NCBI GenBank assembly: GCA_019637175.1
Contig: JAHBWD010000016.1
Location: 62,001 to 126,000, forward strand
From: Labilithrix sp.
GTDB lineage: Bacteria > Myxococcota_A > Polyangia > Polyangiales > Polyangiaceae
DNA length: 64,000 nt
Direction: 5' to 3'
In this document: positions 50,091-58,400 of the stretch, in pieces
Layout of the letters: each line of letters begins with the position of its first letter
Position numbering within the stretch: the first letter of the stretch is position 1
The notes under the pieces: model-generated
What the model saw: only the letters and a program-made list of their open reading frames with translations
The model's database searches: none
What the model was told of the DNA's origin: nothing
Translations under genes and position numbers: made by a program

Positions 50091-51044
50091 TCACATCTCG
50101 AGCGAGACCGCGAACCGCGCCGCGAGGTAGTGCCAGTCGCCGAGCGGACCGCCGACGGGCACGAGCATCCCGAGCATCGAGCGGAAGTGGCCGCTCGTCA
50201 TCGCGACCTGCGGCTCGACGACGATCTGCAGCGGCGCGGACGGCTGCACGCCCGCGCGCTCGGGGTGCTTGACCTCGCCCACGAGCGTGTACGCGAGCCA
50301 CGACTGCATCCCGAGGTGCACGTAGGGCGACAGCCGGCGCCCCGTCTCGACGCGCCCGCCGAAGACGGACTCGACGGCGCTCGCGTTGACGCGGCCGAGC
50401 GCCTCGCTCGGCGCGGCGCCGCCGGCGCGCTCGAGGACTTCGAGCTTCACGAAGCCGTCGACCTCGACGTCGTCACTGCGAAGCTCGAGGACGGTCATCG
50501 GGACGAAGCCGAGCCGATGCGACGCGAAGAGCGCGTTGTCGCGAAAGCCCCGGAAGCGCGCCGACGCGAGGTTGGCGTACGCGTGGCGCCTCGACTCGGC
50601 GCCCTCGCCGAACTCGTCGCCGGTCGCGGTCGGGAAGGCCACGCCGAGCTCGCAGGCGAAGCGCAGGCCCTTGCGAAGATCGGTCGTGTACTGCGGCGCG
50701 AGCTCGAAGTTGCCGACGCTCGCGGCGTCGTCTTCGTCGCGCGCGGAGAAGAGGAACGACGCGGCCGACACGGGCACGCGCGCGCCGAGGCGAAAGTGGC
50801 GCGAGACGCGGATCTCGGCGTCGGCGACGACCGAGAGCCCCTGCGTCTCGCGGGGATCGCTCTCTTCCAGCTCTTCTTCCTCTGCGATGGCGCCGGCCGC
50901 CCGAGGCGCGACGTTGCGAAAGCCGCGCACGATCTCCACGCTGGCCATCACGGGCAGCGGCTCGGCGACGACCTCGTCGGCCGAAGCCTCCGTCGCGACG
51001 AGCGAGGCGACCGCGATCGCCGGCGCGACGAGCGCGCGCCTCAC
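50091..51044 (-). CDS. Predicted outer-membrane beta-barrel protein
   Basis: 317 residues from a GTG at 51044 that overlaps the stop of the ferredoxin-thioredoxin reductase gene (GTGA). Signal peptide ALVAPAIAVASLVATEASA. The rest alternates short amphipathic strands (FRLGARVPVSAASFLF; GLRFACELGVAFPTATGDEF; PLQIVVEPQVAMTSGHF) and ends FAVSLEM with a C-terminal hydrophobic residue, as barrels do. No named family. The coupling to a cytoplasmic redox protein is surprising and may only reflect compact gene packing. Confidence 0.65.
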   Translation of the reverse strand: MRRALVAPAIAVASLVATEASADEVVAEPLPVMASVEIVRGFRNVAPRAAGAIAEEEELEESDPRETQGLSVVADAEIRVSRHFRLGARVPVSAASFLFSARDEDDAASVGNFELAPQYTTDLRKGLRFACELGVAFPTATGDEFGEGAESRRHAYANLASARFRGFRDNALFASHRLGFVPMTVLELRSDDVEVDGFVKLEVLERAGGAAPSEALGRVNASAVESVFGGRVETGRRLSPYVHLGMQSWLAYTLVGEVKHPERAGVQPSAPLQIVVEPQVAMTSGHFRSMLGMLVPVGGPLGDWHYLAARFAVSLEM

Positions 51045-51379
51045 GCGGGCTTGCCCTTCCGCAAGCGCTCCTCGGCGACGAACGACGGCGAGGCGAAGAG
51101 CGCGCAGTCGCAGTAGCCCTGGCGCGCGATGTCCGCGTGGTGAGGCGTGCACGGGCAGACCATCTCGGCGCCGCGCGCCTTCGAGCTCTCGACCTCGGCG
51201 CACGGGCAGTACATCTTTCCGTGGGCGACGAGGTTGTCGGTCAGGCCCTGGACGATGTTCTCGACGACCTCGGGCTCCGGATAGAGCTCGTAAGCGCCCT
51301 TGGCGACGTAGCTCTCGACGAACTTGCGAACACGCCGAAGCGCGACCGCCCGCTTCTGTTCGCCGTCTTCGTCGCTCAC
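51041..51379 (-). CDS. Ferredoxin-thioredoxin reductase catalytic chain
   Basis: 112 residues from a GTG at 51379. All seven diagnostic Cys are present in order: MYCPC, MVCPCTPHH and GYCDC. These ligate the [4Fe-4S] cluster and form the redox-active disulfide, and the CPCTPHH sequence is the hallmark of the family. The enzyme passes electrons from ferredoxin to thioredoxin. The variable chain is not in the window, as is usual in non-photosynthetic bacteria. TATACT ends 6 bases before the start. It is coupled to the outer-membrane-type gene. Confidence 0.92.
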   Translation of the reverse strand: MSDEDGEQKRAVALRRVRKFVESYVAKGAYELYPEPEVVENIVQGLTDNLVAHGKMYCPCAEVESSKARGAEMVCPCTPHHADIARQGYCDCALFASPSFVAEERLRKGKPA

Positions 51380-51385
51380 CCCCGC

Positions 51386-51391
51386 AGTATA
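51386..51391 (-). promoter_or_regulatory. -10 element (TATACT) of the FTR gene
   Basis: Leftward TATACT (5 of 6 to TATAAT) ends 6 bases before the GTG at 51379, which places transcription start at the codon. No convincing -35. This is the best single case of the leaderless pattern. Confidence 0.5.
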
Positions 51392-51448
51392 GTCCGTCGC
51401 GCGTGGTGCGCTTCGTGCAGCTCGTGTCCGTCCTTCGGAGGCGCGTGC

Positions 51449-52465
51449 ATGAGCTTCAGGGCGGCCAAGGGCGAGAACACGCGGCGGAGCCGAGTCGGCG
51501 ACGTCATCGACGGGAAATGGCGCATCGAAGGCATGCTGCACCGAGGCCTCACGGCGACGGTCTACGGCGCGGTCCACTTGCGCAACGCGAGGCGCGTAGC
51601 CCTCAAGATCCTGCGCCTCGATCAGCCCGTCTTCCGCGAAAAATTCCAGCGTGAAGGCTCGCTCGCGAACGCCGTCGGGCACCCCGGCGTCGTCAAGATC
51701 CTCGACGACGGCGTCACCGAGGACGGCGAGCGCTTCATGGTGCTCGAGCTCTTGAGCGGCTCGTCGCTCGAGCGCCGCGCCGAGCGCGCCGCGCGGCTCC
51801 CGATCGAAGACGTCGTCCGCTGGGGGTGCGAGCTGCTCGACGTGCTGGGCGCCGCGCACGCGCGCGGGATCGTCCATCGAGACGTCCGCGCGGCGCACGT
51901 CCAGGTGACGGGCGACGGGAGCGTCAGGCTCCTCGACTTCGGCGCGGCGGCGCGCGGCTTCGACGATCCGCGATCCGACGTCTGGGCGGTCGGCGCGATG
52001 CTCTACACGCTCCTCTCCGGCCGGACCGTGCCTCGCTGGGAGATGCACGACGCGTGTCACTTCGCGCCGCCCGAGCGCGCCCGATCGCTGCGCGACGTCG
52101 CGCCCGACGTCCCTCGCGCGATCTGCGGGGTCATCGACCGCGCGCTCGCCTTCGACAAGAACGATCGCTGGCGGGACGCGTCGTCGATGCGCGAGGCGCT
52201 TCGCTTCGCGAGCTTCGCGGCCGCCGGCGAAGCCGACACCGAGCGCGCCATCCCGATCGCGACGAGCCGCGCCGACGACGATCGCCAGACGCTCCCCTCG
52301 ACGCCGGTGGCGCTCGCCGGCAGGCGCCGGCGGATCTCGAAGGTCGTCGCCGTGACCGTCGCGCTCGGCGCCGCCCTCGCGGTGCTCCTCTCGATGGACC
52401 CGTACTCTCGCGAGCGGATCGCTCGCGCGGCATCACACGCCTCTCACGCCATCGCGGCTCGATAG
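51449..52465 (+). CDS. Ser/Thr kinase homologue, probable pseudokinase
   Basis: 338 residues from the ATG at 51449. The kinase fold is clear, but the key loops deviate. The glycine loop is MLHRGLTATVYGA, with two of its Gly missing. The catalytic loop is HRDVRAAHVQV, where family members have HRDLKPxN, so the Lys and the Mg-binding Asn are lost. DFG is kept (LLDFGAAARG), as is the ATP-binding Lys (VALKILRL). The usual APE reads APPER. One membrane helix lies near the C-terminus (VVAVTVALGAALAVLLSM). It probably binds nucleotide or a partner without strong catalysis. Confidence 0.85.
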   Translation: MSFRAAKGENTRRSRVGDVIDGKWRIEGMLHRGLTATVYGAVHLRNARRVALKILRLDQPVFREKFQREGSLANAVGHPGVVKILDDGVTEDGERFMVLELLSGSSLERRAERAARLPIEDVVRWGCELLDVLGAAHARGIVHRDVRAAHVQVTGDGSVRLLDFGAAARGFDDPRSDVWAVGAMLYTLLSGRTVPRWEMHDACHFAPPERARSLRDVAPDVPRAICGVIDRALAFDKNDRWRDASSMREALRFASFAAAGEADTERAIPIATSRADDDRQTLPSTPVALAGRRRRISKVVAVTVALGAALAVLLSMDPYSRERIARAASHASHAIAAR

Positions 52466-52475
52466 CCGCGCGCGC

Positions 52476-52715
52476 CTAGCCGTTCTGCTTCGGCGGCGCC
52501 GCGTCGAGCTTCGCCCGCTTGCGGCGGCGACGCGCGGCCTCGGCCTGCTTCTTCCGGCGCTTGACGCTCGGCTTCATGTAGTGGCGGCGCATCTTCAGCT
52601 CGCGGAGCACGCCTTCGGAGGCGAGCTTGCGCTTCAGCATCTTGATGGCGCGCTCGATCCCGCGGTCACTGACCACGACCTCGAGCGGCTTGCACTGTAC
52701 GGCTTCACTCGGCAT
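52476..52715 (-). CDS. rpsU: Ribosomal protein bS21
   Basis: 79 residues: VVSDRGIERAIKMLKRKL, then LRELKMRRHYMKPSVKRRKK and a very basic Arg/Lys tail (AEAARRRRKRAKLD) slightly longer than in enterics. It is a small-subunit protein near the 3' end of 16S rRNA that supports initiation. It stands alone between two Ser/Thr kinase genes, not with dnaG/rpoD as in Escherichia coli. AGACAGG lies upstream of the ATG. The 134 bp before it contain a short tRNA-like string discussed under rejected items. Confidence 0.95.
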   Translation of the reverse strand: MPSEAVQCKPLEVVVSDRGIERAIKMLKRKLASEGVLRELKMRRHYMKPSVKRRKKQAEAARRRRKRAKLDAAPPKQNG

Positions 52716-52849
52716 CGAACACCTGTCTCGGACGGACCTGAAATCAAATACCCAAAAGGGACCGCGCTCTTACCATTGGGGAAACGCCGTCGCCAGCGGA
52801 ATGTTACCACGGCCGTCCGGGTACTTCGGGATACGCTGGAGGGGCCCGC

Positions 52850-55516
52850 ATGCTCAAACCTGGAGACCTTGTCGGCCCTTACGAGATCCGCGGATTCGTG
52901 GGTCAAGGCGGCATGGGGCAGGTTTATCAGGCCTTCGACCCTCGCCTCGAGCGGACCGTGGCCCTCAAGGTCATCGTCGTCCCCGAGCAGACGTCGCCGA
53001 ACGACTCGGCCAAGCTCTCGGGCGAGTTCTCGGCCCGCCTCCTCCGTGAGGCCCGCGCCGTCGCCTCGCTCAGCCACCCCAACGTGGTCGGCGTCTTCGA
53101 CGTCGGCGAGTCGTCGGGCCGCCTCTTCCTCGCGATGGAGTTCGTGGTCGGCGCCACCCTTCGAAAACACGCGACCGACGGCGAGGTGCCGCTCGCGCGC
53201 AAGCTCCGCTGGCTCGTCGACATCGCGCGCGCGCTCGAGGTCGCCCACCGGGCCGGCCTCATTCACCGCGACGTGAAGCCCGAGAACGTCATGATCCGCG
53301 AAGACGGCATGGTGAAGGTCCTCGACTTCGGGATCGCGCGGCGCTCGGCCGCGGCCGGCGCCGATCCCCACGCGCAGGACACCGTCACCGGCGGCGGCGC
53401 GATCGCGGGCACGCCCGTCTACATGGCGCCCGAGCAGATCAAGGGGCGCGCGGTCGACGCGCGTTGCGACCAGTTCGCCTGGGGCGTCACCGCCTACGAG
53501 CTCCTCGTCGGCGAGCGCCCGTGGTCCGACACGGGCGACGTCCTCCAGCTCGTCGCCAAGGTGCTCACCGATCCGCCGCCGCCCATCCAAGAGCGCGCGA
53601 AGGACGTTCCCCAGGTCGTCCGCGACACGATCCTGCGAGCGCTGTCGAAGGATCCCGACGCGCGATTTCCGACGATGGCCGACGTCGCCGACGCGCTCGA
53701 GCCTTACGCGACGCAGTCGAGCGGCGAGCGCGTGCGCATCACGCCTCGCGCGCCGCACTTCGAAGACCACACGGCGTACGCGGCGACGACGCGCGTGCCC
53801 ACGAGCGTCTCCGTGTCGCCCGAGCCGCCGGCGCGAACGAGCGAGGCGCCCGCGAGCAAGAACGACGCGCGACGCCGGCGGAAGATCACGCAGCTCGCGT
53901 TGCCGATCGGCCTCACGTGCCTGCTCGGGATCGGCGTCTACGCCGCGATGACGCGCACGCCTCCGATCGGGCCGACGCCGAACGCGCCGCGCCCGCTCTC
54001 GACCGTGCCGGAGGCCGACCGCGAGCTCAAGGAGGCGATGCTGAGCTGGCGCGCGGGCCGATCGTCGAAGGCGCTCGCGTCGCTCGAGCGCGCCGTCGAG
54101 CTCGACCCGACGTTCGCCGCCGCGCACCTCGAGCTCGCGATCCAGACGGCGCACGTCGATCCCGCCCGCGCGCAAGCCTCGTATCAGAGCGCGTTCGAGC
54201 ACCGGCAGATGCTCACCAAGCGCGACGCGGAGCTGCTCCGCGCGAGCGAGCCCTACATCCGACCCAAGCCCGATCTCGACGAGTGGGAGACGCTGCTGAC
54301 GTCGGCCGTCTTTCAGTTCCCCCGCGACGCCGCGCTGCACCTCTGGCTCGGGCGCGCGCGCGAGCGGCAAGGCAACGACGACGCGGCGAAGGCGGCCTAC
54401 GAGAAGGCGGTCTTCCTCGATCCCGATTTCGTCCCCGGCCTCGCCGCGCTCGCCAACGCCGAGCGCAACCTGGGCAACGCTCCCGAGGCGCTCCAGGCGA
54501 CGGACCGCTGCACGAAGAAGTCACCGGTCGCGACGACGTGCATCGAGACGCGCTACAGAGTGCTCAGCGAGACGGGCGAGTGCCATCGCGCGCGTGAAGA
54601 GGCGGGCTCTTGGCGGACGCTCGAGCCGCAGTCGCCGCAAGCCTCCGCCGCGTTCGCGCGCGCGCTCTTCGCCGACGGCGTGCCGCGCCCGGGCGTCGAA
54701 GAGGCGCTCTCGCGCGCCTGGGCGATGCAGCCGCCGGCCAAGCGCGAGCGCACCGAGATCTGGGACCGCATGAACCTCGCGGTGATCGACGGCGAGCTCT
54801 CGCGCGCGGAGGCGCTCGCGCGCGACTACGACGCGGCGCTCCCGAAGGACGCCGATCGCTCGGACCACTCGTTCCCCGCGCGCCTGCGCGTCAACGTCCT
54901 CTACGAGGCCGACCAGCTCAAGGCGGCGGCGAAGGCCGCGCACGACTTCCTCGACCGGATGGACGCGTGGGCTCCCTACCCGTTCGCGTCCGATCCCAGC
55001 ATCGGCTTCTACGAGCCGCTCTACCGCAACGGAGAGATCACGAAGGCGGCGCTCGACGAGCAACGCACGCGATGGATCGCGCGCGAGAAGCAGCGCACGT
55101 CGGCGGGCGATCACACCGCGCGCGCGGCGTGGAGCGTGTGGACGCTCTGGGGCGGGTTCGCCGAGACGCGCGAAGAAGCCGACGACGCGCTGACGCGCCT
55201 GCCGCGCGGCGTTCCGCTGCCGGTGGGGATGCGCCGCGCGGCGTCGCTCGACTTCGTCATCGGGAAGGTCTACGCGCTCGTCGGCCGGCCCGCCGAGGCG
55301 ATCCCCGCGCTGTTGAACGTGACCGGATCGTGCGCCGCGCTGGAAGACGCGCTCATCGTGATGCGCGCGCGCTACTACCTCGGCATGGCGTACGAGGCGA
55401 AGGGCGACAAGGCCCTGGCCAAGGCGGCCTACGAGCGCACGCTCGCGACCTGGCCGAAGGGCACGCGCTCGCGGACGCTCGAGGCGGCCAAGGCGCGCCT
55501 CGAAGCGCTCAAGTGA
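52850..55516 (+). CDS. Ser/Thr protein kinase with TPR-type C-terminal domain
   Basis: 888 residues. Kinase domain ~10-285 is complete (VGQGGMGQVYQAF, VALKVI, HRDVKPENVM, DFG, MAPEQ). A membrane helix follows at ~345-365 (LALPIGLTCLLGIGVYAAM). The outer ~500 residues are all-helical, with tetratricopeptide-like pairs such as ALASLERAVELDPTFAAAHL, GNDDAAKAAYEKAVFLDPDF and LAKAAYERTLATWPKG. This resembles the large TPR kinases of myxobacteria, where the repeats bind partner proteins. GGAGGGG stands before the ATG, and TACGCT 12 bases upstream is a possible -10. Confidence 0.94.
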   Translation: MLKPGDLVGPYEIRGFVGQGGMGQVYQAFDPRLERTVALKVIVVPEQTSPNDSAKLSGEFSARLLREARAVASLSHPNVVGVFDVGESSGRLFLAMEFVVGATLRKHATDGEVPLARKLRWLVDIARALEVAHRAGLIHRDVKPENVMIREDGMVKVLDFGIARRSAAAGADPHAQDTVTGGGAIAGTPVYMAPEQIKGRAVDARCDQFAWGVTAYELLVGERPWSDTGDVLQLVAKVLTDPPPPIQERAKDVPQVVRDTILRALSKDPDARFPTMADVADALEPYATQSSGERVRITPRAPHFEDHTAYAATTRVPTSVSVSPEPPARTSEAPASKNDARRRRKITQLALPIGLTCLLGIGVYAAMTRTPPIGPTPNAPRPLSTVPEADRELKEAMLSWRAGRSSKALASLERAVELDPTFAAAHLELAIQTAHVDPARAQASYQSAFEHRQMLTKRDAELLRASEPYIRPKPDLDEWETLLTSAVFQFPRDAALHLWLGRARERQGNDDAAKAAYEKAVFLDPDFVPGLAALANAERNLGNAPEALQATDRCTKKSPVATTCIETRYRVLSETGECHRAREEAGSWRTLEPQSPQASAAFARALFADGVPRPGVEEALSRAWAMQPPAKRERTEIWDRMNLAVIDGELSRAEALARDYDAALPKDADRSDHSFPARLRVNVLYEADQLKAAAKAAHDFLDRMDAWAPYPFASDPSIGFYEPLYRNGEITKAALDEQRTRWIAREKQRTSAGDHTARAAWSVWTLWGGFAETREEADDALTRLPRGVPLPVGMRRAASLDFVIGKVYALVGRPAEAIPALLNVTGSCAALEDALIVMRARYYLGMAYEAKGDKALAKAAYERTLATWPKGTRSRTLEAAKARLEALK

Positions 55517-55525
55517 GCGCCGCGG

Positions 55526-55990
55526 TCACCGCTTCTTGCGCGCGCCTGCCTTGCGGCCTCGCTTCTTCGCGCCGCCGGCCGCCGCGCCCGATCCGACGAA
55601 GTAGGTCGTCGCGCGCTTCTGCCCCGTCTTCGTGATCCGTCCCTGCGAGAGCGCCTCGGCGAGCGGGCGCGGGAGCTCCTTCGCCTCGACGCCGAGCTGC
55701 TCGCGGATCTGCTCGGCGCGGAGCCCGCCCTCGCTCTTCTGGAGGGCGCCGACGATCGCGTCGACCATGCCGCCGATCTCCGTCGCCGATCGGCGACCGA
55801 GCCGCCCGCCGCGCGCGCGCGGCTTGCGCGCGAGCACGACCTCGGAGGCGCGCGCGCGACCGCGCGCCCCTCGCGCGCCGCCGCCGGCCACCTCGTAGAG
55901 CTCTTCGATCGACGCTCCCCGCAGCGCTTCGATGATGTTGCCCGCGAACTGCGCCGCGAGGCGGTCGATGGTGCTCCTCAGATTGCTCAT
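55526..55990 (-). CDS. Basic winged-helix-like protein
   Basis: 154 residues from the ATG at 55990. N-terminal helices (LRSTIDRLAAQFAGNIIEAL), an Arg/Gly-rich linker (GARGARGRARASEVVLARKP), then a compact domain of winged-helix character (GGLRAEQIREQLGVEAKELP; RPLAEALSQGRITKTGQKRA; TTYFVG) and a Lys/Arg tail (KKRGRKAGARKKR). Nucleoid or nucleic-acid binding is likely from the charge and the fold. Similar unnamed proteins occur in other myxobacteria as far as I recall. It is convergent with the large kinase gene. Confidence 0.65.
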   Translation of the reverse strand: MSNLRSTIDRLAAQFAGNIIEALRGASIEELYEVAGGGARGARGRARASEVVLARKPRARGGRLGRRSATEIGGMVDAIVGALQKSEGGLRAEQIREQLGVEAKELPRPLAEALSQGRITKTGQKRATTYFVGSGAAAGGAKKRGRKAGARKKR

Positions 55991-56126
55991 GGGCCGTTGC
56001 CATAGGGCAACTGGGATTCGGGGCGCAATGAAATTCCAAATCGGGAATCGCTTTGTGATGACTCGCGATTTCCGCGAATTCGCCCGCGCGTGGGAACTCG
56101 CGAGCGCGTCGCGTGTCGACTTCGAG

Positions 56127-56783
56127 ATGACGAAGCGTTCGCTCGCGGGAGCGTTCGCCGTGATCGCGCTCGGCGTCGCCGCGCGTCCGGCGGCCGCGTG
56201 CATCAACGGCGTCGAGCTCGAGATCATGCGCTTTCACGCGACGCCCACGGGGCAGATCGTCCTCGCGGAGAAGGATCTCGAGGAGGGTCGCAACGCCTCG
56301 GCGGCGCTTCGCGTGCGCGAGCAGCTCCCGGCGATCCGCTCGCTCGACGCGCGCGCCGCTCCTCCCCTCGCGCGGCGCGCGCTCCGGATCTACGCGCTCG
56401 CGATCGTGCGAAGCGAAGGCAAGGAAGGAAAGACGGATTCGGCGTCTGGCTGGACACCGTGGGCCAATCACGAATGGGCGCTCGAGACGCTGCGCGAGCT
56501 CGACGCGGCAAAGCCGAATACGCCCACCGTCCAGGCCGATCTCGCCGAGGCGCAGATCGCGCTCTCTCGCACCCGCGGCGACGGGGTGCGCGCGCTCGAG
56601 GATCTCGACCGGCGCGACCTGCTCGGGAGCTCCCACGCGTATCGGGCGCTCGCCCGCGCGCGGAAAGTGGCGGGCGACGACGACGGTCACGTCGCCGCGC
56701 TCCGGCGCTGCGTGATGATGAGCGGCGATCGGCGGCGATGCGTGCCCGCGGCCCCCAGCGCGCCCGCTCCTCGGCGCACATGA
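56127..56783 (+). CDS. Secreted TPR-like protein
   Basis: 218 residues from the ATG at 56127, the start that gives a clean signal peptide (SLAGAFAVIALGVAARPAAA, followed by CING); in-frame ATGs lie at 56028 and 56058. The mature part is helical, with TPR-like repeats (LREQ..., ALETLRELDAAKPNTPTVQA, ALEDLDRRDLLGSSHAYRAL). The Cys right after the predicted cleavage and a C-terminal pair (LRRCVMMSGDRRRCV) may form disulfides. Unknown function. Confidence 0.6.
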   Translation: MTKRSLAGAFAVIALGVAARPAAACINGVELEIMRFHATPTGQIVLAEKDLEEGRNASAALRVREQLPAIRSLDARAAPPLARRALRIYALAIVRSEGKEGKTDSASGWTPWANHEWALETLRELDAAKPNTPTVQADLAEAQIALSRTRGDGVRALEDLDRRDLLGSSHAYRALARARKVAGDDDGHVAALRRCVMMSGDRRRCVPAAPSAPAPRRT

Positions 56784-56840
56784 TCGCGGGTTTGCTGGCG
56801 ATCTGCGGCCAACGCGGTACGCTTGTCGCGGAGGCACGAC

Positions 56841-57293
56841 GTGCGCAGAGCTTTCTTCTTCCTCGGGATCTCGAGTCTGGTGCTCGCCGCGTTCGCGTTC
56901 GCTTGCGGCGACGACGACGCGAAGGACGGAGGCATCGACCTCCCGCCCCGCGACAACCCGAGAGACGGCGGCCAGGAGGCGGCCGACACCGCGACGCCGA
57001 CGTCGTGCAAGGATCTCACGCTGAAGGTCGGCGAGCCGGCGGCGTGCGATCAGTGCGCCAAAGACAAGTGCTGCGACGAGGTGCTCGCGTGCACGAAGAG
57101 CGCCGACTGCGAGGCGCTCCAGCAGTGCCTCGAGCCGTGCGCCCAAGACGATCTGCTGTGCATCCTCACCTGTCAGACGCAGCACCCGAAGGGCGCCGAT
57201 CTCTTGCAAGAGGTCGGGGCTTGCGCCCAGAGCCGCTGCAAGACGGAGTGCCCCTCCAACGTGCCCGACGCCGACATCTTCGGCGACTTCTGA
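56841..57293 (+). CDS. Cys-rich lipoprotein
   Basis: 150 residues from the GTG at 56841, which has GGAGG 6 bases upstream; the TTG at 56823 lies upstream of that motif. Signal with lipobox FAFAC, an acidic Asp/Gly linker, then a domain of ~85 residues with ten or more Cys (ACDQCAKDKCCDEVLACTKS; CEALQQCLEPCAQDDLLCI; CAQSRCKTEC). This matches a pattern repeatedly seen in small myxobacterial lipoproteins that carry C..C..CC..C arrays; no function is known. The Cys are probably paired in the periplasm. Confidence 0.7.
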   Translation: MRRAFFFLGISSLVLAAFAFACGDDDAKDGGIDLPPRDNPRDGGQEAADTATPTSCKDLTLKVGEPAACDQCAKDKCCDEVLACTKSADCEALQQCLEPCAQDDLLCILTCQTQHPKGADLLQEVGACAQSRCKTECPSNVPDADIFGDF

Positions 57294-57306
57294 CGCGATC
57301 GACGAG

Positions 57307-57389
57307 TACCGAAGGAGGGACTCGAACCCTCACGCCCGTGAGGACGGCGGATTTTGAGTCCGCTGCGTCTGCCATTCCGCCACTTCGGC
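57307..57389 (-). tRNA. tRNA-Leu(CAA)
   Basis: Reading leftward: acceptor GCCGAAG/CTTCGGT, D arm with AATGGCAGACGC, anticodon stem GCGGA/TCCGC with loop CTCAAAA (anticodon CAA), a class II variable arm (CGTCCTCACGGGCGTG) and T arm GAGGG-TTCGAGT-CCCTC. CCA is not encoded. It lies between two lipoprotein genes on the other strand. Confidence 0.95.
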
Positions 57390-57458
57390 CAATCGAGCTC
57401 CACGAGGGGAGCGACGCCAACCTAGCGCGATCGCCCCGCGCTTGGGAGGCGTTTTCGG

Positions 57459-57464
57459 TAAACT
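57459..57464 (+). promoter_or_regulatory. Candidate -10 (TAAACT) for a leaderless start
   Basis: TAAACT ends 7 bases before the ATG at 57472; GCCGCCC lies between and no Shine-Dalgarno is seen. Confidence 0.4.
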
Positions 57465-57471
57465 GCCGCCC

Positions 57472-58332
57472 ATGACCCCGCGCCTCCGCGTCGTGCTGGC
57501 CTTGGTGGCGCTCGCTCTCGTGCTGCTCGGCTGCAAAGACAAGGGCCGGGAGAGCGCCAACGAGGCGCGCGCGAACGTGAAGAGCCTCGTCGAGCTGGCG
57601 GAGAAAGACGTCGCCGAGATCGAGCGCGGCCTGCCCGAGGGCGGCAAGAAGATGGCGGCGCAGCTCGCCAAGGAGCCCGACGCCAAGAGCAATCCCTCGC
57701 AGGTCCGGGCTGCGCTCCTCAAGATCCGCCAGCAGGTGCCCGACCTCGGCGTCGCGAAGTCGACCTTCTTCGCGTTCACCGACGAGAAGGGCATCGCGAT
57801 TCGCAATGATCTGGAGCAAGACACGATGGCGGGCAAAGACATCGGCGCCGCCTACCCCGCCCTCAAGAAGGCGCTGACCGGCGAGGCGTTCGTCGCGACC
57901 CAGGGCGTCTTCCCCGGCGTGCCCAACCCGCAGGGCCCCGACAAGGAGTGGGTCGCGGCGGTGCCCGTGAAGCACGAAGACGGCTCGCTCCTCGGCATGC
58001 TCGTCACCGGCTGGACGTACCGCCGCTTCGCCAACCACCTCCAGGAGTCGCTCAAGCGCGATCTCCAAGAAGCGCTGATGCACGGCGGAGACAAGGGCAA
58101 GCTCCCCGTCCTCTACGTGTTCGTCTTCGACAAAGCCGGCGTGTACGGCGCGCGCGGCACGCCGCCGCTCAACGAGAAGACGCTCGGCGAGCAGGGCCTC
58201 GTCGAGAAGACCGCGGCGGGCCCGGCCGACGCCCCGATCACGATCGGCGAGCGGGCCTTCGGCTGGGCGGCGGCCAGGGTCCCGAAGCTCGGTCCCGACG
58301 TGGGGATCGTCGTCCTCCGAAGCGAAATCTGA
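57472..58332 (+). CDS. Lipoprotein with a cache-like sensory domain
   Basis: 286 residues from the ATG at 57472. Lipobox VLLGC, a charged helix (EARANVKSLVELAEKDVAEI), and then a domain of mixed strands and helices: TFFAFTDEKGIAIRNDLEQD, KEWVAAVPVKHEDGSLLGML and KLPVLYVFVFDKAGVYGARG. The 'FTDEKGIAIRND ... GSLLGMLVTG' arrangement resembles dCache/sCache ligand-binding modules of receptors, here without a kinase or methyl-accepting part. It could present a periplasmic signal to a partner. Confidence 0.65.
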   Translation: MTPRLRVVLALVALALVLLGCKDKGRESANEARANVKSLVELAEKDVAEIERGLPEGGKKMAAQLAKEPDAKSNPSQVRAALLKIRQQVPDLGVAKSTFFAFTDEKGIAIRNDLEQDTMAGKDIGAAYPALKKALTGEAFVATQGVFPGVPNPQGPDKEWVAAVPVKHEDGSLLGMLVTGWTYRRFANHLQESLKRDLQEALMHGGDKGKLPVLYVFVFDKAGVYGARGTPPLNEKTLGEQGLVEKTAAGPADAPITIGERAFGWAAARVPKLGPDVGIVVLRSEI

Positions 58333-58400
58333 CCGAATTCGACGAGGCCGGCGGCGAGATCACCTTGCGCCGCGCTCCCTCCGGCGCTAGCCCGCGGGCC

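Noticed and set aside
52735..52800. tRNA-like string (CCAATGGTAAGAGCGC) upstream of rpsU, leftward
   Set aside because: It resembles a D arm, but no matching anticodon stem, T arm or acceptor could be paired around it. At most a tRNA fragment; more likely 5' leader of rpsU.
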